A stretch of DNA of 64,000 nt from NCBI RefSeq assembly GCF_014646515.1, contig NZ_BMNK01000001.1, positions 662,745-726,744 of the forward strand. The letters run 5' to 3'. This document shows positions 52,280 through 62,935 of this stretch, one piece after another (the first letter of the stretch is position 1; the number at the start of each line of letters is the position of its first letter). The notes under the pieces were generated by a model. That model ran no database searches and was not told the DNA's origin. It was given only the letters and a program-made list of their open reading frames with translations. A program made the position numbers and the translations under genes. This DNA comes from Nonomuraea glycinis. Lineage in GTDB: Bacteria; Actinomycetota; Actinomycetes; Streptosporangiales; Streptosporangiaceae.

Positions 52280-52366
52280 TCTCCGCCGCTTCCGCTGCTT
52301 CCGCTACCTCCGCCTCCGCCTCCGCTTCCGCTACCTCCGCTTCCGCTGCCTCCGCTGTCTTCGCCG
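52280..52366. repeat. TCCGCY-type simple repeat between LysR and the hydroxyacid dehydrogenase
   Basis: An imperfect hexanucleotide array of CTCCGC/TTCCGC/CTACC units. The plus strand is almost purine-free over about 85 bases. It lies just upstream of the dehydrogenase start and is noncoding as far as I can tell. Confidence 0.75.
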
Positions 52367-52384
52367 AAAGTGAGTGCTCGACCG

Positions 52385-53371
52385 ATGTCCCGCATCCTCA
52401 TCACCACCGACTACCTCAAGCCGGGCGATCCGGTCGACGTGTACGTGCGCGAGCATGGGCACGAGACGGTGCACGCGCCGCTGCGCGGGCGTCGCGATCG
52501 CGACGAGCTGGTCGGACTGCTCGACGGTGTCGACGGCGCGCTCATCGCCAACGAGCCCATGACGGCCGACGTCCTCGCCGCGGCGCCGACCTTGAAGGCC
52601 GTCGTACGGTCGGGGGTGGGCTACGACTCGGTCGACGTCGCCGCAGCCTCGGAGCTGGGGATCCTGGTCAGCAACCTGCCGGGCATCAACGCGAACGCCG
52701 TCGCGGAGTTCACGATGGGGGCGATCCTGGCCTCGTCAAGGCGTCTGGTCGAGCTGGCCGTGGGCGTCGCCGAAGGCCGCTGGCCCCGTACGGACGGACA
52801 CGAGCTGCGGGGATCGACACTCGGCCTGGTCGGGTTCGGCGCGGCGGCACGCGCGGTGGTGCCGCTGGCACGCGCGTTCGGGATGACCGTGCTGTGCCGC
52901 ACCGCGATCGCACCGGACCCCGGCGCGCCAGCACCTGACGTGGAGTTCGTCGACCTCGACACCCTGCTCTCCCGCTCTGACGTCGTGTCCGTCCACACCG
53001 CACTGACACCCGCCACCCGCCACCTGATCGATGCCCGGGCCCTGAGCCTGATGAAGCCGGCCGCACTGCTCGTCAACACCGCACGCGGGGCGATCGTCGA
53101 CGAGAACGCGCTGGCCGCGGCCGTCCGCAACGGGGCCATCGCCGGTGCCGCCCTCGACGTGTGCGAGGTCGAGCCGCTCCCGCAGGACAGCGTGCTGCGC
53201 TGTGTCGAGGGCATCACGGTGTACTCGCACATGGCCGGCCAGACGGTGGAGGCGCGTGAGGCCGCCGGGCGCGAGGCCGCCGTCGAGCTCGTCAACGCTC
53301 TCTCCGGCAGACCGGCCTTCCGCGTCAACGACCCCTCGGTGCACCGGTTCCGCGTGACCCTCCGGGAGTGA
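52385..53371 (+). CDS. D-isomer 2-hydroxyacid dehydrogenase (phosphoglycerate-dehydrogenase-like)
   Basis: 328 residues. VRSGVGYDSVDVAAASELGILVSNLPGINANAVAEFTMG, NAD-binding GSTLGLVGFGAAARAVVPLARAFG, catalytic Arg in LLVNTARGAIVDENAL, Glu in ALDVCEVEPLP and His in VYSHMAGQT. It reduces a 2-oxoacid or oxidises a D-2-hydroxyacid with NAD(P)H. Starts at ATG 52385 after a weak GAAAGTGAG site and the simple repeat. With tartrate dehydrogenase and LysR nearby, a hydroxyacid pathway is plausible. Confidence 0.9.
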   Translation: MSRILITTDYLKPGDPVDVYVREHGHETVHAPLRGRRDRDELVGLLDGVDGALIANEPMTADVLAAAPTLKAVVRSGVGYDSVDVAAASELGILVSNLPGINANAVAEFTMGAILASSRRLVELAVGVAEGRWPRTDGHELRGSTLGLVGFGAAARAVVPLARAFGMTVLCRTAIAPDPGAPAPDVEFVDLDTLLSRSDVVSVHTALTPATRHLIDARALSLMKPAALLVNTARGAIVDENALAAAVRNGAIAGAALDVCEVEPLPQDSVLRCVEGITVYSHMAGQTVEAREAAGREAAVELVNALSGRPAFRVNDPSVHRFRVTLRE

Positions 53372-53385
53372 TCGTGCGGTGCCGG

Positions 53386-53436
53386 TTGACATGGTTTGCA
53401 TTGCCAACCATTATGAAGTGGTTGGCAAAACAAACC
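53386..53436 (+). promoter_or_regulatory. Promoter with 44-bp near-perfect palindrome before the broken quinone oxidoreductase
   Basis: TTGACA (53386-53391), 17-base spacer, CATTAT (53409-53414). TTGCCAACCA-N8-TGGTTGGCAA (53401-53428) is perfect. It extends to GGTTTG (53393-53398)/CAAACC (53431-53436) with two mismatched pairs in between. An operator placed over the -10. Confidence 0.82.
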
Positions 53437-53453
53437 AATTTCCGGAGTTCACC

Positions 53454-54268
53454 ATGCACGCTGCTGTCATCCCCGCCCCTGACGCGACGCCCGTCTACCG
53501 CGACCACCCCGACCCCTCGTCCCCGGCGTCGACGGCGTGGTACGCGACGAGGAGGGCAACCTCCGCTACGTGGTCCTCGACGACACCGCTCTGGGGACGT
53601 TCGCCGACCGGACCCTCATCGACCCTCGCCGCAGCGTGATCCTGCCCGACGGCATCGACCCCGTGCGGATCGCCGCCGCGATGAACCCCGCCATGTCGTC
53701 CTGGATCGCGCTGCGCCGCCGCGTCGACTTCCACGCCGGTCAGCGCGTCCTCGTCCTCGGCGCCACCGGCAACGCCGGACGGATGGCCGTCCAGATCGCC
53801 AAACTGTTCGGCGCCGCCCACGTCATCGCCGCCGGCCGCGACACCACCCGACTGAAGGCGCTGGCCGCGCTCGGCGCCGACGAGACGATCACCTTCGACC
53901 AGATCGGCCGCGCGGCCGACGTCGACGTGGTCATCGACTACCTGTGGGGTGACCCCGCCGCCGGCGCCCTGATCCCGATGCTCACCCTCCGTGCCGACCG
54001 CACCGCCCCGCTGGCCTGGATCCAGATCGGATCGATCGCCGGCCAGACCGCGCCGATCCCCTCCGCGGCCCTGCGCTCCGCCCGCGTGCAGATCGTCGGC
54101 AGCGGCATCGGCTCGGTCCCCGCCCGCGACATCCTCGCCGAGTTGCCGGAGCTGGCCTCGGCGGTGGCCGCGGGCTCGATCGACGTACGAGCCCGCGCCG
54201 TACCCCTCGCAGAGGTCGCGCGGGCGTGGACCGCCGAGACCGACGACCGCATCGTCTTCGTCCCCTAG
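53454..54268 (+). pseudogene. Quinone oxidoreductase/zinc-free alcohol dehydrogenase gene with internal deletion and frameshift
   Basis: Starts normally (ATG 53454, GGAG 7 bases upstream; MHAAVIPAPDATPVYRDHPDP). Near 53516 the frame is lost and the homologous protein continues in another frame with LVPGVDGVVRDEEGNLRYVV to the stop at 54268. Relatives I recall have about 35-40 extra residues between these parts (the GEVLVDVLAAGLHPLVR region), so roughly 110 bp appears deleted. The rest is intact: LVLGATGNAGRMAVQIAKLFGA NAD(P) site and MNPAMSSWIALRRRV. A shortened protein could start at 53537, but it would lack part of the catalytic domain. Confidence 0.75.
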
Positions 54269-54293
54269 CCGGCCCATCCGAATGGAGGAAGCC

Positions 54294-55514
54294 ATGACTT
54301 CGTTGAGCAGCAGCAGGAAGCGGGCCCTGGTCGTGGGGCTCGGCGTCAGCGGCATCGCCACGGCGATCGGCCTCCGGCGCATCGGCTGGGAACCGGTGAT
54401 CGTGGAAAGAGCGCCGGGCCGTCGATCGGGCGGTTACTTCGTCATGTTGTTCGGCGCCGGCCAGGCCGCGGCGCGGCGACTCGGCATTCTCGACGCACTC
54501 CCCGACCGATCGCCGTCCGGCTGCATCACCTACACGGTGGATCGCCACGACGTCCGCCGACCCGGCCTGGGGTTCGGGGATCTGCCGGTCTCGCCGCGCA
54601 TGATGCTCCGCGGCGACGTGGAACGGGCCGCGTTCGCCGCGCTCCCGGACGACGTGGAGATCCGCTACGCGACGACCCCCACCCACATCGAGCAGGACGC
54701 CGCCGGCGCCGAGGTGACGCTCGAACACGACGGTGGATCCGTGACCGAGCGATACGACCTCGTCGTGGGCGCCGACGGGCTGCGGTCCACGGTCCGGCGT
54801 CTCGTCTTCGGCCCGCACGACAGATTTCTGCACCGGCTCGGCTACATGATCGCGGCGACGACGCTGCCTGGCCCGGTCGGCGGGCTCTCCCCGCACGAGG
54901 GGGCCTGTCTTCTCGAGACGGGCCGGGCCACGTGGGTCTTTCCGTTCGCCGACCACCCGCCCACCGTGCTCTTCTCCTACCGCACCGACGACGTCGACGC
55001 CGAGTTCATCGGCCCGCCCGCCGAACGGGTCCGCGCCGCGTACGGGCCCCAGCTCACGGGCCGGCTGCTCGGCGAGGCGCTCGACGCGCTCGACGCCACC
55101 GACGCGTTCCTGTTCGACTCGGTGGAGCAGCCCCGCATGGACACCTGGTCGCACGGCCGGGTCGTGCTGGTCGGCGACTCCGCCTGGTGCCCCAGCCTGT
55201 ACGCCGCCATGGGGATCTCCGCCGGGCTCGCCGGAGCCGACCTGCTCGGCACCATGCTGCACCGTCACGCCGGCGACATCCGCGGCGCGCTGCACGCCTG
55301 GGAGGCACAGCTCCGCCCGCACATGTCCTACTACCAGGCCAACGGTGTCGAACAGCGGCATTTCTTCACCCCGGGCAACCAGCGGCAGATCGCCCTGCGG
55401 CCCCTCATCGCGCGCGGCCTCCAGCTCCCGGTGATCGGTAACGGCCTGCGCTCCCTGCGAAGCAACAACAGGTCCATCCGGGAAAGGGAGCTGGACATCG
55501 CCCACGTCGGCTGA
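54294..55514 (+). CDS. FAD-dependent monooxygenase (aromatic/tetracycline hydroxylase-like)
   Basis: 406 residues. KRALVVGLGVSGIATAIGLRRIGWEPVIVER (FAD), VVGADGLRSTVRRLVFG (DG motif) and GRVVLVGDSAWCPSLYAAMGISAGLAGADLL (GD motif). The group resembles single-component hydroxylases of the tetracycline-modifying or aromatic-polyketide type. There is no C-terminal thioredoxin-like domain, unlike the enzyme at 28022-29653. ATG 54294 follows GGAGGAA. Downstream of the broken oxidoreductase and probably under its promoter. Substrate unknown. Confidence 0.87.
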   Translation: MTSLSSSRKRALVVGLGVSGIATAIGLRRIGWEPVIVERAPGRRSGGYFVMLFGAGQAAARRLGILDALPDRSPSGCITYTVDRHDVRRPGLGFGDLPVSPRMMLRGDVERAAFAALPDDVEIRYATTPTHIEQDAAGAEVTLEHDGGSVTERYDLVVGADGLRSTVRRLVFGPHDRFLHRLGYMIAATTLPGPVGGLSPHEGACLLETGRATWVFPFADHPPTVLFSYRTDDVDAEFIGPPAERVRAAYGPQLTGRLLGEALDALDATDAFLFDSVEQPRMDTWSHGRVVLVGDSAWCPSLYAAMGISAGLAGADLLGTMLHRHAGDIRGALHAWEAQLRPHMSYYQANGVEQRHFFTPGNQRQIALRPLIARGLQLPVIGNGLRSLRSNNRSIRERELDIAHVG

Positions 55515-55557
55515 CAACGGCCAGGAAGTTCACTGTCGACAACCTTGGGGTGATTTG

Positions 55558-56448
55558 ATGCGTATTTCAGTGTTCGTAGATGAGATGGGGCCGTCGCTGG
55601 AGGCGGTCGTCGATCAGTTTCAGGGCGCGGCCAAGGCGGGCTTCGCGGGGGTGTGGGTGGGTCAGCGCACCGGCCGGGACGCGCTGACGACCCTGGCTGT
55701 GGCCGGGTGCCGGACGCCGGGGGTCGAGCTCGGTACGGCGGTGGTGCCTACCTATCCCCGGCACCCTCTGGTTCTGGCGGCGCAGGCGCTGACCGTGCAG
55801 GAGGTCGTGGGCGGGCGGCTCAGTCTGGGTCTGGGGGTCAGCCACCGGCACATCATCGAGGAGCAGTACGGGTATTCCTTCGACCGGCCCGCCCGTCACC
55901 TTCGTGAGTATCTGTCCGTGCTGGTTCCGCTGTTGCGGGGGGAGAGCGTCTCCTACGGGAGCGAGACGCTCACGGCCGTGGGTGCGGTCGACGTGGCGGT
56001 GGCCCCGCCGTCGGTGCTGGTCGGGGCGCTCGGTCCGGCGATGTTGCGGGTGGCCGGTGAGCTGGCCGATGGCACCGTCACGACCTGGGCCACCGCGTCC
56101 GCGCTCGCCGAGCACGTCGTGCCGGTGATCACCAAGGCGGCGGGCGCAAGGACGCCTCGCGTGGTGGCCAGCACCGTGGTCTGTGTCACCTCCCGCGAGG
56201 ACGATCACCGGGCGTGGGTGACCGAGAACTTCGCGATGGTCGGGCAGCTGCCCGTCTACCGTGCCATGCTCGACCGCGGTCATGCCGCCGGCCCTCAGGA
56301 CACGGTGATCATCGGCGACGAGGCCGTTGTCGAACGTCAGATCCGCCGGTTGTTCGACGCCGGCGCGACCGAGCTCGTGGCGGTGCTGCTCGGTTCCGAA
56401 GAGGAACAGGCCCGGACCACCGCACTCCTGGCCGCCCTGTCCGGATAG
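55558..56448 (+). CDS. LLM class F420-dependent oxidoreductase
   Basis: 296 residues. FAGVWVGQRTGRDALTTLAVAG, VELGTAVVPTYPRHPLVLAAQALTVQEVVGGRLSLGLGVSH and GDEAVVERQIRRLFDAGATELVAVLLG, typical of mycobacterial/actinomycete F420 enzymes of the LLM class. Begins 43 bp after the monooxygenase gene. The last 14 codons including the stop are duplicated in tandem just downstream (period 42 bp). Confidence 0.85.
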   Translation: MRISVFVDEMGPSLEAVVDQFQGAAKAGFAGVWVGQRTGRDALTTLAVAGCRTPGVELGTAVVPTYPRHPLVLAAQALTVQEVVGGRLSLGLGVSHRHIIEEQYGYSFDRPARHLREYLSVLVPLLRGESVSYGSETLTAVGAVDVAVAPPSVLVGALGPAMLRVAGELADGTVTTWATASALAEHVVPVITKAAGARTPRVVASTVVCVTSREDDHRAWVTENFAMVGQLPVYRAMLDRGHAAGPQDTVIIGDEAVVERQIRRLFDAGATELVAVLLGSEEEQARTTALLAALSG

Positions 56449-56493
56449 GGCCGCCGGACCACCGCGCTCCTGGCCGCCCTGTTCGGAAAGGGG
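56414..56493. repeat. 42-bp tandem duplication across the F420-oxidoreductase stop codon
   Basis: GGACCACCGCACTCCTGGCC at 56414 recurs at 56456 with one change, and the similarity runs to about 56490. In copy 1 the unit ends CCGGATAG (stop); copy 2 lies beyond the stop and reads TCGGAAAG. Confidence 0.85.
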
Positions 56494-56548
56494 CCGTCTG
56501 ACCGTTCACGTGCACGGCGGACACCACGCTTCGGGGCCGCGCCTCGGC

Positions 56549-57571
56549 TCAGGCGGGTGGGAGGCTGGGAGGTGCGGTGCTCTCGCGGACGATGAGTTCG
56601 GTGGCCAGCTCGACGCGGCTCTGGGACAGCGGCTCGCCCTGGCTCAGCGTCAGCAGCATCGAGGTGGCCGCGGCGGCCATCTCGGTGAAGGGCTGGCGGA
56701 TGGTGGTCAGCGGCGGGATGGCCCACCGTACCGTCGGCAGGTCGTCGAAGCCGACCACGCTGAGATCGTCCGGGATGCGCAGGCCGAGCTGATGGGCCGC
56801 GTGGTAGGCGCCGATGGCCTGGCCGTCGTTCGTGGCGAAGATCGCGGTCGGCCGGTCGGGCAGGCGGAGCATGCGGTGGGACTCGGCCAGCCCGCGCTCG
56901 ATGAAGAAGTCCCCTCGGCCGATCAGCTCGGGGTCGACGGGCAGGCCGGCCATGTCGAGGGCGGTCCGGTAACCGTCGAGCCGGGCCCGGCTGGCCAGCG
57001 CGGAGTCGGGCCCGGTGATGATGGCGATGCGGCGGTGCCCGAGCTCCAGGAGGTGGCGGGTGGCCGTGAGCCCGCCGTTCCAGTTGCCGGCGCCGACCGA
57101 CGGGATGTTCCGCGCGGGGGCGCCGGCCGGATCCAGCAGGACCAGTGGGATCTCCGCGCGGGCGAGCTGTTCGTGCTGGGGCTCGGTCAGGCCGGAGAAC
57201 ACGGCTATCACACCGCTCGGGCGGTGCCGCAGCACGCGCTCCAGCCAGGCGTCCGCGGCGGCGCGGTCGCGGCGCAGATCCGATAACCCCACCGTGAGGT
57301 CGTGCTCACGCGCGACCTGCGCCACCCCTTTGGTGATCTCGACGGGATACTCGCCCTCCAGCGCGTGGAAGACCAGCTCCACCAGGGCCGTCGGCGTGGA
57401 GCGGCGGCGCTGGCGGCGGTAGCCGTGCCGGCGGATGAGCTCCTCCACGGCGGCGCGGGTTTCGGATGAGACCTCGGACCGGCCGTTCACGACCTTGGAG
57501 ACCGTCGCGGTGGAAACGCCGGCCAGCTCGGCGAGCTGAGCAATGGTGAGACGGGACGACTCCGTGGTCAT
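56549..57571 (-). CDS. LacI family transcriptional regulator of the xylan module
   Basis: 340 residues. Helix-turn-helix LTIAQLAELAGVSTATVSKVVNGRSEVSSETRAAVEELIRRHGYR, then a periplasmic-binding-like sugar domain ending SVVGFDDLPTVRWAIPPLTTIRQPFTEMAAAA. The perfect palindrome GTTAGCGCTAAC upstream of GH62 (59156-59167) and in the importer spacer (61249-61260) has the form of a LacI-family box, so this protein probably represses the module and is released by a xylan-derived sugar. Confidence 0.9.
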   Translation of the reverse strand: MTTESSRLTIAQLAELAGVSTATVSKVVNGRSEVSSETRAAVEELIRRHGYRRQRRRSTPTALVELVFHALEGEYPVEITKGVAQVAREHDLTVGLSDLRRDRAAADAWLERVLRHRPSGVIAVFSGLTEPQHEQLARAEIPLVLLDPAGAPARNIPSVGAGNWNGGLTATRHLLELGHRRIAIITGPDSALASRARLDGYRTALDMAGLPVDPELIGRGDFFIERGLAESHRMLRLPDRPTAIFATNDGQAIGAYHAAHQLGLRIPDDLSVVGFDDLPTVRWAIPPLTTIRQPFTEMAAAATSMLLTLSQGEPLSQSRVELATELIVRESTAPPSLPPA

Positions 57572-57595
57572 GGCGGCAGTCTAGTCACGCGGTGT

Positions 57596-57624
57596 GGGGC
57601 GGCCCGCAATGCCGGGGCCGCCCC
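57596..57624 (-). terminator. Hairpin after GH62
   Basis: GGGGCGGCCC (57596-57605) pairs with GGGCCGCCCC (57615-57624) around a 9-base loop, 35 bases past the GH62 stop. Confidence 0.7.
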
Positions 57625-57658
57625 GAAACGGTGTCCGAGCCGGACCCGTGTCACGCCG

Positions 57659-59113
57659 TCAGCGCTGCAGCGTCAGCACGCCCGGCCGGTAGGGCAGGAG
57701 GCCGTAGTCGCCGCCGGAGCCGGGGTTGCGTCCCTGGTAGAGCAACTGCAGGTTGCAGGGATCGACGGTCATGGTCTGATCGGCGTTGCTGCGGACCAGT
57801 TCGCCGTGGCTGATGTCGTTGGTCCAGGTGGCGCCGCTGTTGGCCTTGCCGGCGAAGGGATTGCTCTCCGTCGCGGCCTGCGGGGTCCACGAACCGTTCA
57901 GGCTGGTGGCCGTGAACGAGCGGAAGTAGCGGCCCTGCGCGCCGATCGCCTCGACGAGCATGAGGTAGCGGTTCTGGCCCTGGAGCTTGTAGACCTGAAC
58001 TCCTTCGAACAGGTTGTTCGTCGAATCGCTCATGATCACCGTCGAGGTCGTGCCGAAGCTGCCCGGGAAATTCCCGATGGGCATACTGGCCCGGTAGATC
58101 TTGCCGTTGTCCCCGGCGAAGAACAGGTACATGTTCGTGCCGTCACCGATGAGGGTCTGGTCGATGGGTCCCGTCCCGGAGCCGGAGATGCTTCCGGAGA
58201 AGAGCACCTGCTCCGATGACCAGCCGTTCGCGTTGGTGGGGTCGCTGGAGGTCCGGTAGGAGAAGGCGGTGCCGCCCCACTGGTAGGCGAGCACCCAGAG
58301 GTTCCTCGGGGCGAAGTAGAAGAGCGTGGGCGCGACGGTGGAGGCGGACATCGTGTTCTGGCCGGCCGAGCCCATGTCGGACCAGTTGGTGAAGGGGCTG
58401 AAGTTCATCGAACCCCATCGCGTGCCCGTGTCGTGCGTCGTGGCGTAGACGAGATGCCTGCCGTTGTAGGGGGCGACGGTGAAGTCCTTGAGCGAGACCC
58501 AGCCCGACTTCGGGTTCGCCAGCGGGCCGGTGGACGTCCAGCGGTACGTCGACGGCAGATCGCACGCACCGGGGTCGCCGCCGCCGCCGACCTGGACGAG
58601 TCGCCATTGCTGGTTGGCGCCGCCCCAGTCGTCATACTGGACGATGTTGGCGCCGTCGGCGGTGGAGGCGCCCTGGACCTCCAGGGCCTTGTTGCTGTGG
58701 CGCGAGATGAGCCGTACATGGCCGTCCGAGCTGTCGGCCGGCCGCCACTGCTGGTTGGTGCCGTTGAGGTCGGCCCATTGCACGATCGCGCCGCCGTTGG
58801 CGGTGGAGAAGTTATGTACGTCCAGCACCTTGCCGGAGTGGCGGGACGCGATGCGGTAATAGCCGCCGCCGGCGTCGACGAACCGCCATTGCTGCTGGTT
58901 CTGGTCGTTCCTGGTCCACTGGGTGATGCGGCCGCCGTCGGCGGTGGACAGGTTGTACACGTCCAGGGCCTTGCCGCTGTTGCGGTTGACCAGGACGTAC
59001 CAGGCGTTGGTGTCGATGGTGGCCGCATGGGCGGACTGCGCCTGAAGGGCGACGAACAGGCTCGCCAGTAAGGCGGCCACCGTCGCGAGGACGGCAAGGG
59101 GTCTGGATTTCAC
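57659..59113 (-). CDS. Secreted GH62 alpha-L-arabinofuranosidase with N-terminal ricin-type CBM13
   Basis: 484 residues. Sec signal peptide ([29 protein letters not shown], cleavage near residue 30). A ricin B-type lectin/CBM13 domain has three QxW repeats ([22 protein letters not shown]) at about 32-165. The GH62 catalytic domain starts [23 protein letters not shown], with [11 protein letters not shown] and [11 protein letters not shown] segments. It removes arabinose side chains from arabinoxylan. GTG 59113 has GGAGA at good spacing, and the signal peptide begins there. A LacI box lies 43 bp upstream. Confidence 0.9.
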   Translation of the reverse strand: MKSRPLAVLATVAALLASLFVALQAQSAHAATIDTNAWYVLVNRNSGKALDVYNLSTADGGRITQWTRNDQNQQQWRFVDAGGGYYRIASRHSGKVLDVHNFSTANGGAIVQWADLNGTNQQWRPADSSDGHVRLISRHSNKALEVQGASTADGANIVQYDDWGGANQQWRLVQVGGGGDPGACDLPSTYRWTSTGPLANPKSGWVSLKDFTVAPYNGRHLVYATTHDTGTRWGSMNFSPFTNWSDMGSAGQNTMSASTVAPTLFYFAPRNLWVLAYQWGGTAFSYRTSSDPTNANGWSSEQVLFSGSISGSGTGPIDQTLIGDGTNMYLFFAGDNGKIYRASMPIGNFPGSFGTTSTVIMSDSTNNLFEGVQVYKLQGQNRYLMLVEAIGAQGRYFRSFTATSLNGSWTPQAATESNPFAGKANSGATWTNDISHGELVRSNADQTMTVDPCNLQLLYQGRNPGSGGDYGLLPYRPGVLTLQR

Positions 59114-59155
59114 CGTGTTCTCCGATTCACTGTTCATGGTCAGGAAACAAGGCGC

Positions 59156-59167
59156 GTTAGCGCTAAC
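59156..59167. promoter_or_regulatory. LacI-family operator upstream of GH62
   Basis: GTTAGCGCTAAC, a perfect 12-bp palindrome identical to 61249-61260, 43 bp before the GH62 start. Confidence 0.82.
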
Positions 59168-59208
59168 ATTCAAGCTCCGAACGGGCCTGCTTTCACGTTC
59201 CGAACGGG

Positions 59209-59242
59209 CCTTCCCTCGGCCTTTCGCGGGGCCGAGGGAAGG
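59209..59242 (-). terminator. Hairpin after the GH10 xylanase
   Basis: CCTTCCCTCGGCC (59209-59221) and GGCCGAGGGAAGG (59230-59242) form a perfect 13-bp stem with an 8-base loop, 53 bases past the xylanase stop. Confidence 0.82.
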
Positions 59243-59294
59243 TGACACCGTGGTGCGGCCGGGGCTCAGGCGTCGGGCGCACGGGAGGTGAAGC

Positions 59295-61248
<1,954 letters not shown>

Positions 61249-61260
61249 GTTAGCGCTAAC
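61249..61260. promoter_or_regulatory. Second LacI-family operator (xylanase-importer spacer)
   Basis: GTTAGCGCTAAC, identical to 59156-59167, about 470 bp from the xylanase start and 690 bp from the importer. It may serve a promoter reading towards the xylanase or loop with the other copy. Confidence 0.7.
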
Positions 61261-61951
61261 AGTGGAGAGGTCAACCGATGCGGCGGCGTGAACCGCCTAC
61301 GGGAAGGTGCGCGGGCAGCTGAGCCTGGGCGCGGCGCGGCCATGTCTCATAGTACGCAATGTGAACTCTTTGTTCATCATACGTAACGTCAACGCCCCTG
61401 TCTACGATCGAGTGAGGCCGCCGATAGGCGTCGGCGGGCCGGCGGGTCGTGGATCGTCCCTGGTCAACGCCGCCTTCTTGCGCTCCGTAGCCGCCGAGGC
61501 ACGGGTAAGACCCACCCTGAGCGTCGGTGCGATGCCCCCTCGCGTCGTTCGGCATCCGATGTCAGGCGAGCGTGCCAGTCGAAGATCTCTCTGTGTTCGA
61601 CATATGCAACCCTCCTTTCGCCATACGGAAGAATAATCAGAGTTTATTCACCGCCTCGTCGAGAACGCCTGCAAGAGGCTTACATCCGTGGTCATAGGCC
61701 TGGAGAGAGGTGCGACGTCGTGATGGGACTCGCTCTTGACGTCGATGCTCCGTCACTTTATGTTCGTATTCCGCGCAGTGAGATCGTGAAATGAACAAAA
61801 ATACGGAACCTCGTGGAGATGCGATGAGGAGCGATCCCCCGCCAGAAGCCGACGACAGCATCGAGCCCGGCGAGTAGAAGCACATCGCGTTGACCGTCCC
61901 TCGAGGTGCCGGCCTCGGCGCGACAACGCACTAGAGCGCAAGGAGTCACCG
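61261..61951. other. Long AT-richer spacer before the importer
   Basis: No gene I can firmly support. It has the inverted repeat TGAAC-TCTTT-GTTCA (61362-61376) with outer TACG/CGTA. A minus-strand 13-codon ORF at 61603-61562 has a strong AAGGAGGG site. A 28-codon plus ORF spans 61791-61877. Remnants of an eroded gene are possible. Confidence 0.45.
61736..61764 (+). promoter_or_regulatory. Promoter of the importer operon
   Basis: TTGACG (61736-61741), 17-base spacer, TATGTT (61759-61764), about 188 bp before the first permease gene. A housekeeping-type promoter is indicated. Confidence 0.6.
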
Positions 61952-62935
61952 ATGAAGGCAGGGCTTCTCCATTACGGCAGATTGCTGCTGTCGTCGTTCA
62001 TTCTTTTCATCGTCGTCATCACGGTGCTGTTCTTCCTGCTCGAACTCGCACCCGGCGACCCGGTTCAGGCTCTCGTGGGCGACGTGCCGCTCACCGAGGA
62101 GTTCCGCGAGCGCATCATGGCGGCCTACGGCCTGGACAAGCCGCTCTGGGAGCGTTACCTGATCTACCTCGGCAACGTGCTCAGGGGTGACCTCGGATAT
62201 TCGTTCGCCACCAACGCCGAGCCGGTCCTGGACATTATCCTCAGTCGTGCGGGCAACACGCTCGCCATCGCGATGCCCTCCTTCATCCTGTCCACCCTGG
62301 GCGGGATCGTGCTGGGATCGATCGCGGCCCGCACGCGGAAGCGCTGGCTCGACGGCGGCATCTCGGGCATCGCAGTCGGCCTGTTCTCCATTCCGAACTT
62401 CTGGTTCGGCATGTTGCTGATCATGGTGTTCTCGATCACGCTCGGCTGGCTGCCGACGCATGGCAAGAGCCCGTACGGCCAGCCAGGCATCTACTGGGAG
62501 TACATGGTGCTACCGATCATCACGATGGCCACCACCGAGCTGGCGTACAAGGCCCGGATCGCGCGTTCGGCGGTGATCGAGTCGCTGGGGCAGGACTACA
62601 TCGACACGGCGCGGTCGAAGGGACTGTCGTCGCGGCGGGTGCTGTGGCGGCACGCGCTGCCGAACGGCCTGCTGCCGCTGGTCACGGTCTCGGGCTACAG
62701 CCTGGGGTTCATCCTGGCGGGCTCCGTGCTCGTCGAGCGGGTGTTCGGCTGGCCGGGGATGGGGTTGCTGTTCGTCGACGCCATTGAACGGAAGAACAAC
62801 ATGGTCGTGCTCGGGATCACGATCATGCTCACCATCACGATCATCATCGTCAACATCATCACTGACGTGATCTACGGGATCGTCGACCCCCGGCTCCGCG
62901 CCCGGCTCGCGCCCAAGCAGGAGGTGACGACATGA
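61952..62935 (+). CDS. ABC importer permease, DppB/OppB family
   Basis: 327 residues. LHYGRLLLSSFILFIVVITVLFFLLELAPGDPV at the N-terminus, six membrane helices, and the EAA-type loop IARSAVIESLGQDYIDTARSKGLSSRRVLWRHALPNGLLPLV. Pairs with the DppC-type permease, whose start overlaps its stop (ATGA). ATG 61952 has AAGGAG. Oligopeptide-type transporters are also used for oligosaccharides. The neighbouring xylanase and LacI box suggest xylo- or arabino-oligosaccharides, by inference. No substrate-binding protein gene is found upstream, where it usually lies. Confidence 0.9.
   Translation: MKAGLLHYGRLLLSSFILFIVVITVLFFLLELAPGDPVQALVGDVPLTEEFRERIMAAYGLDKPLWERYLIYLGNVLRGDLGYSFATNAEPVLDIILSRAGNTLAIAMPSFILSTLGGIVLGSIAARTRKRWLDGGISGIAVGLFSIPNFWFGMLLIMVFSITLGWLPTHGKSPYGQPGIYWEYMVLPIITMATTELAYKARIARSAVIESLGQDYIDTARSKGLSSRRVLWRHALPNGLLPLVTVSGYSLGFILAGSVLVERVFGWPGMGLLFVDAIERKNNMVVLGITIMLTITIIIVNIITDVIYGIVDPRLRARLAPKQEVTT

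Noticed and set aside
53379-53639. A separate 86-codon gene before the oxidoreductase.
   Set aside because: Its first part is promoter and operator, the middle is the true N-terminus of the broken oxidoreductase, and the rest is out-of-frame sequence after the deletion.
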